From Acidobacteriota bacterium (GTDB lineage Bacteria; Acidobacteriota; Terriglobia; Terriglobales; Acidobacteriaceae): a DNA stretch of 33,189 bases. The stretch is from the NCBI GenBank assembly GCA_003225535.1, contig QIAL01000315.1:1-33189 (forward strand). Direction: 5' to 3'. Below, piece by piece: positions 31,656-33,189 of the stretch (the first letter of the stretch is position 1; each line of letters opens with the position of its first letter). The notes below the pieces were generated by a model that saw nothing but the letters and a program-made list of their open reading frames with translations, was not told where the DNA came from and did not search any database. Position numbers and translations under genes: made by a program.

Positions 31656-33189
31656 ATGACAGCAGCCGATGTATTAGTGGAAACTCTTCTAGATTGGGGC
31701 GTAGAAGTCATCTTCGGTCTTCCGGGGGACGGAATCAACGGCATTATGGAATCCCTCCGCACCCACGAAGAGAAGATTCGTTTCGTCCAAGTTCGACATG
31801 AGGAAGCCGCGGCATTTATGGCTTGCGGGTACGCGAAGTTCACAGGCAGGCTTGGTGTCTGCCTCGCTACTTCCGGTCCTGGAGGAATACATCTTCTGAA
31901 CGGTCTCTACGATGCCAAACTCGACAACCAGCCAGTTTTGGCAATCACGGGCCTGCAATTTCACGATCTTATCGGTACATTCACACAGCAAGATGTAGCG
32001 CTCGACAAACTCTTCATGGATGTCGCCGTGTTCAACGAACGTATTATGGGGCCCACGCATGTTGAGAATATTACTGACTTGGCGTGTCGAACTGCTCTTG
32101 CGTACCGGGGAGTGGCTCACATCACCTTTCCCGTAGACCTCCAGGAAAAGGAAGTCAAGAAGAAGCAAGCCTCGAGCCGCAATATCCCGCACCATACTTC
32201 TGACGTCAATGCGCGCAGCGCACGCCTTCCCGATCGCGTCGACCTGGAAAGAGCTGCGGACATTCTCAATCAGGGTAAGAAAGTTGCGATCCTCGCCGGT
32301 CGAGGCGCGTTGAACGCAACCGAGGAGCTCGAAAAGACCGCTGAATTGCTGGGCGCGCCCATCGTAAAGGCATTGCTAGGAAAGGCAGCGGTACCCGATG
32401 ACAGCCCCTACACCACGGGCGGCATCGGTCTTCTAGGAACCAGGCCTTCTCAAGAAGCGTTGGAGGATTGCGACACACTGCTGATTGTCGGATCGTCATT
32501 CCCGTACATCGAGTTCATGCCGAAACCAGGTCAGGCAAAAGGGGTCCAGATCGAACTTGACCCGAAACGCATCGGACTTCGCTATCCGGTTGAGATTGGT
32601 TTGGTGGGCGATAGCCGCAATACTTTGCGTGAGCTCATGCCACTTTTGAAGCACAAAGAAGACAGGAAGTTTCTTCAGGCTGCCCAAGCAGGAATGAAAG
32701 ACTGGTGGGAGCTGATGGAAAAGCGCGCCACACGGCAAGACAAACCCATGAAACCACAGGTTGTCGCATGGGAACTTGGCAAACGTTTGAGAAACGACGC
32801 GATCGTCAGCTGCGATAGCGGGACCATAGCAACCTGGTGGGCGCGCCACATTCTGGCCCGTCGCGGCCAGATGCATACCCTATCGGGAAACCTGGCAACC
32901 ATGGCACCTGGCCTGCCTTACACGATCGCCGCGCAAATCGCTTACCCCAATCGGCAGTGCGTCGCCTTTGTCGGTGATGGTGGGTTCTCTATGTTAATGG
33001 CGGACTTCGTCACCGCAGTGAAGTACAAGCTTCCGATCAAGGTGGTCATCATCAAGAACAACACACTCGGACAAATCAAGTGGGAGCAGATGGTTTTCTT
33101 GGGCAATCCCGAGTATGGGGTTGATCTGCATCCCATCGACTTCGCTGCGTTCGCTCATGCGTGCGGCGGCATCGGATTCAGCCTGGAAG
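31656..33189 (+). CDS. ThDP-dependent enzyme, pyruvate oxidase/acetolactate synthase-like (3' end beyond window)
   Basis: The first 511 codons of a thiamine-diphosphate enzyme; the C-terminus runs off the window. The N-terminal domain has GLPGDGINGIMESL, the ThDP-activating Glu49 in RHEEAAAFMACGYA, and TSGPGGIHLLNGLYDA. The middle domain (ILAGRGAL, VGSSFPYIEFMP) is of the FAD/nucleotide-fold type. The C-terminal ThDP site GDGGFSML (Asp441) to NN (468-469) is complete. PoxB-like pyruvate oxidase, which makes acetate and CO2, fits better than acetolactate synthase because no small subunit gene is visible, but the end of the protein is missing. ACAGGA about 6-7 bases before the ATG supports the start. 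Confidence 0.92.
   Translation, partial: MTAADVLVETLLDWGVEVIFGLPGDGINGIMESLRTHEEKIRFVQVRHEEAAAFMACGYAKFTGRLGVCLATSGPGGIHLLNGLYDAKLDNQPVLAITGLQFHDLIGTFTQQDVALDKLFMDVAVFNERIMGPTHVENITDLACRTALAYRGVAHITFPVDLQEKEVKKKQASSRNIPHHTSDVNARSARLPDRVDLERAADILNQGKKVAILAGRGALNATEELEKTAELLGAPIVKALLGKAAVPDDSPYTTGGIGLLGTRPSQEALEDCDTLLIVGSSFPYIEFMPKPGQAKGVQIELDPKRIGLRYPVEIGLVGDSRNTLRELMPLLKHKEDRKFLQAAQAGMKDWWELMEKRATRQDKPMKPQVVAWELGKRLRNDAIVSCDSGTIATWWARHILARRGQMHTLSGNLATMAPGLPYTIAAQIAYPNRQCVAFVGDGGFSMLMADFVTAVKYKLPIKVVIIKNNTLGQIKWEQMVFLGNPEYGVDLHPIDFAAFAHACGGIGFSLE

Overview
The window looks like the chromosome of a free-living, polysaccharide-degrading, GC-rich Gram-negative bacterium. The Acidobacteriota (Terriglobia/Koribacter-like) are my best guess. 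This is inferred from the style of the proteins: several Tat-exported glycosidases, a stressosome, a TPR-CHAT protein with its own sigma factor, and a helical small protein of a type I associate with that phylum. I see no rRNA, tRNA, CRISPR array, insertion sequence or phage gene.

Region 1 (1-12056) is a sugar-polymer catabolic locus that probably acts on arabinofuranosyl polymers. It holds two DUF1680/GH127 beta-L-arabinofuranosidase-like enzymes (one cut by the window edge), a GH51 alpha-L-arabinofuranosidase, a GH31 glycosidase and a LacI-family regulator. A plus-strand operon follows: GH127 enzyme, MFS sugar-acid transporter, enolase-superfamily sugar-acid dehydratase, AraD1/GguC-like protein and GarR-like dehydrogenase. 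Four near-identical palindromes around GTAAACGTTTAC lie before the glycosidase genes and before lacI itself, so the locus appears to be one self-regulated LacI regulon. Three of its genes (GH31, MFS, AraD1/GguC) each carry a short internal deletion with a frameshift, so the pathway is either decaying or misassembled.

Region 2 (12331-15349, minus strand) reads rsbR-like, rsbS-like, then a secreted subtilisin-like protease. Region 3 (15722-29113, plus strand) is a long, tightly packed gene train. It runs: receiver-only response regulator; oligopeptide ABC importer (DppD; a DppF-DppB ATPase-permease fusion; DppC; binding protein); ECF-type sigma factor; TPR-CHAT protease; zinc-finger anti-sigma-like protein; small helical protein; RsbT-like switch kinase; RsbX-like phosphatase; histidine kinase with an RsbU_N-like N-terminus; LuxR-type response regulator. 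Start/stop overlaps link DppF-B to DppC, the binding protein to sigma, sigma to CHAT, RsbT to RsbX and RsbX to the kinase.

Together regions 2 and 3 look like two linked signalling devices. One is a peptide importer coupled to a sigma factor/TPR-CHAT protease/anti-sigma-like trio, organised like the protease-sigma logic of type III-E CRISPR (Craspase) but without CRISPR. The other is a split stressosome (RsbR-RsbS on one strand, RsbT-RsbX on the other) whose output is a two-component system instead of an RsbU phosphatase.

Region 4 (29114-33189) is looser. It has a two-TM hypothetical protein, a decayed Fe-S oxidoreductase pseudogene, a 20-bp perfect dyad and the first 511 codons of a ThDP-dependent pyruvate oxidase/acetolactate synthase-like enzyme that runs off the end.
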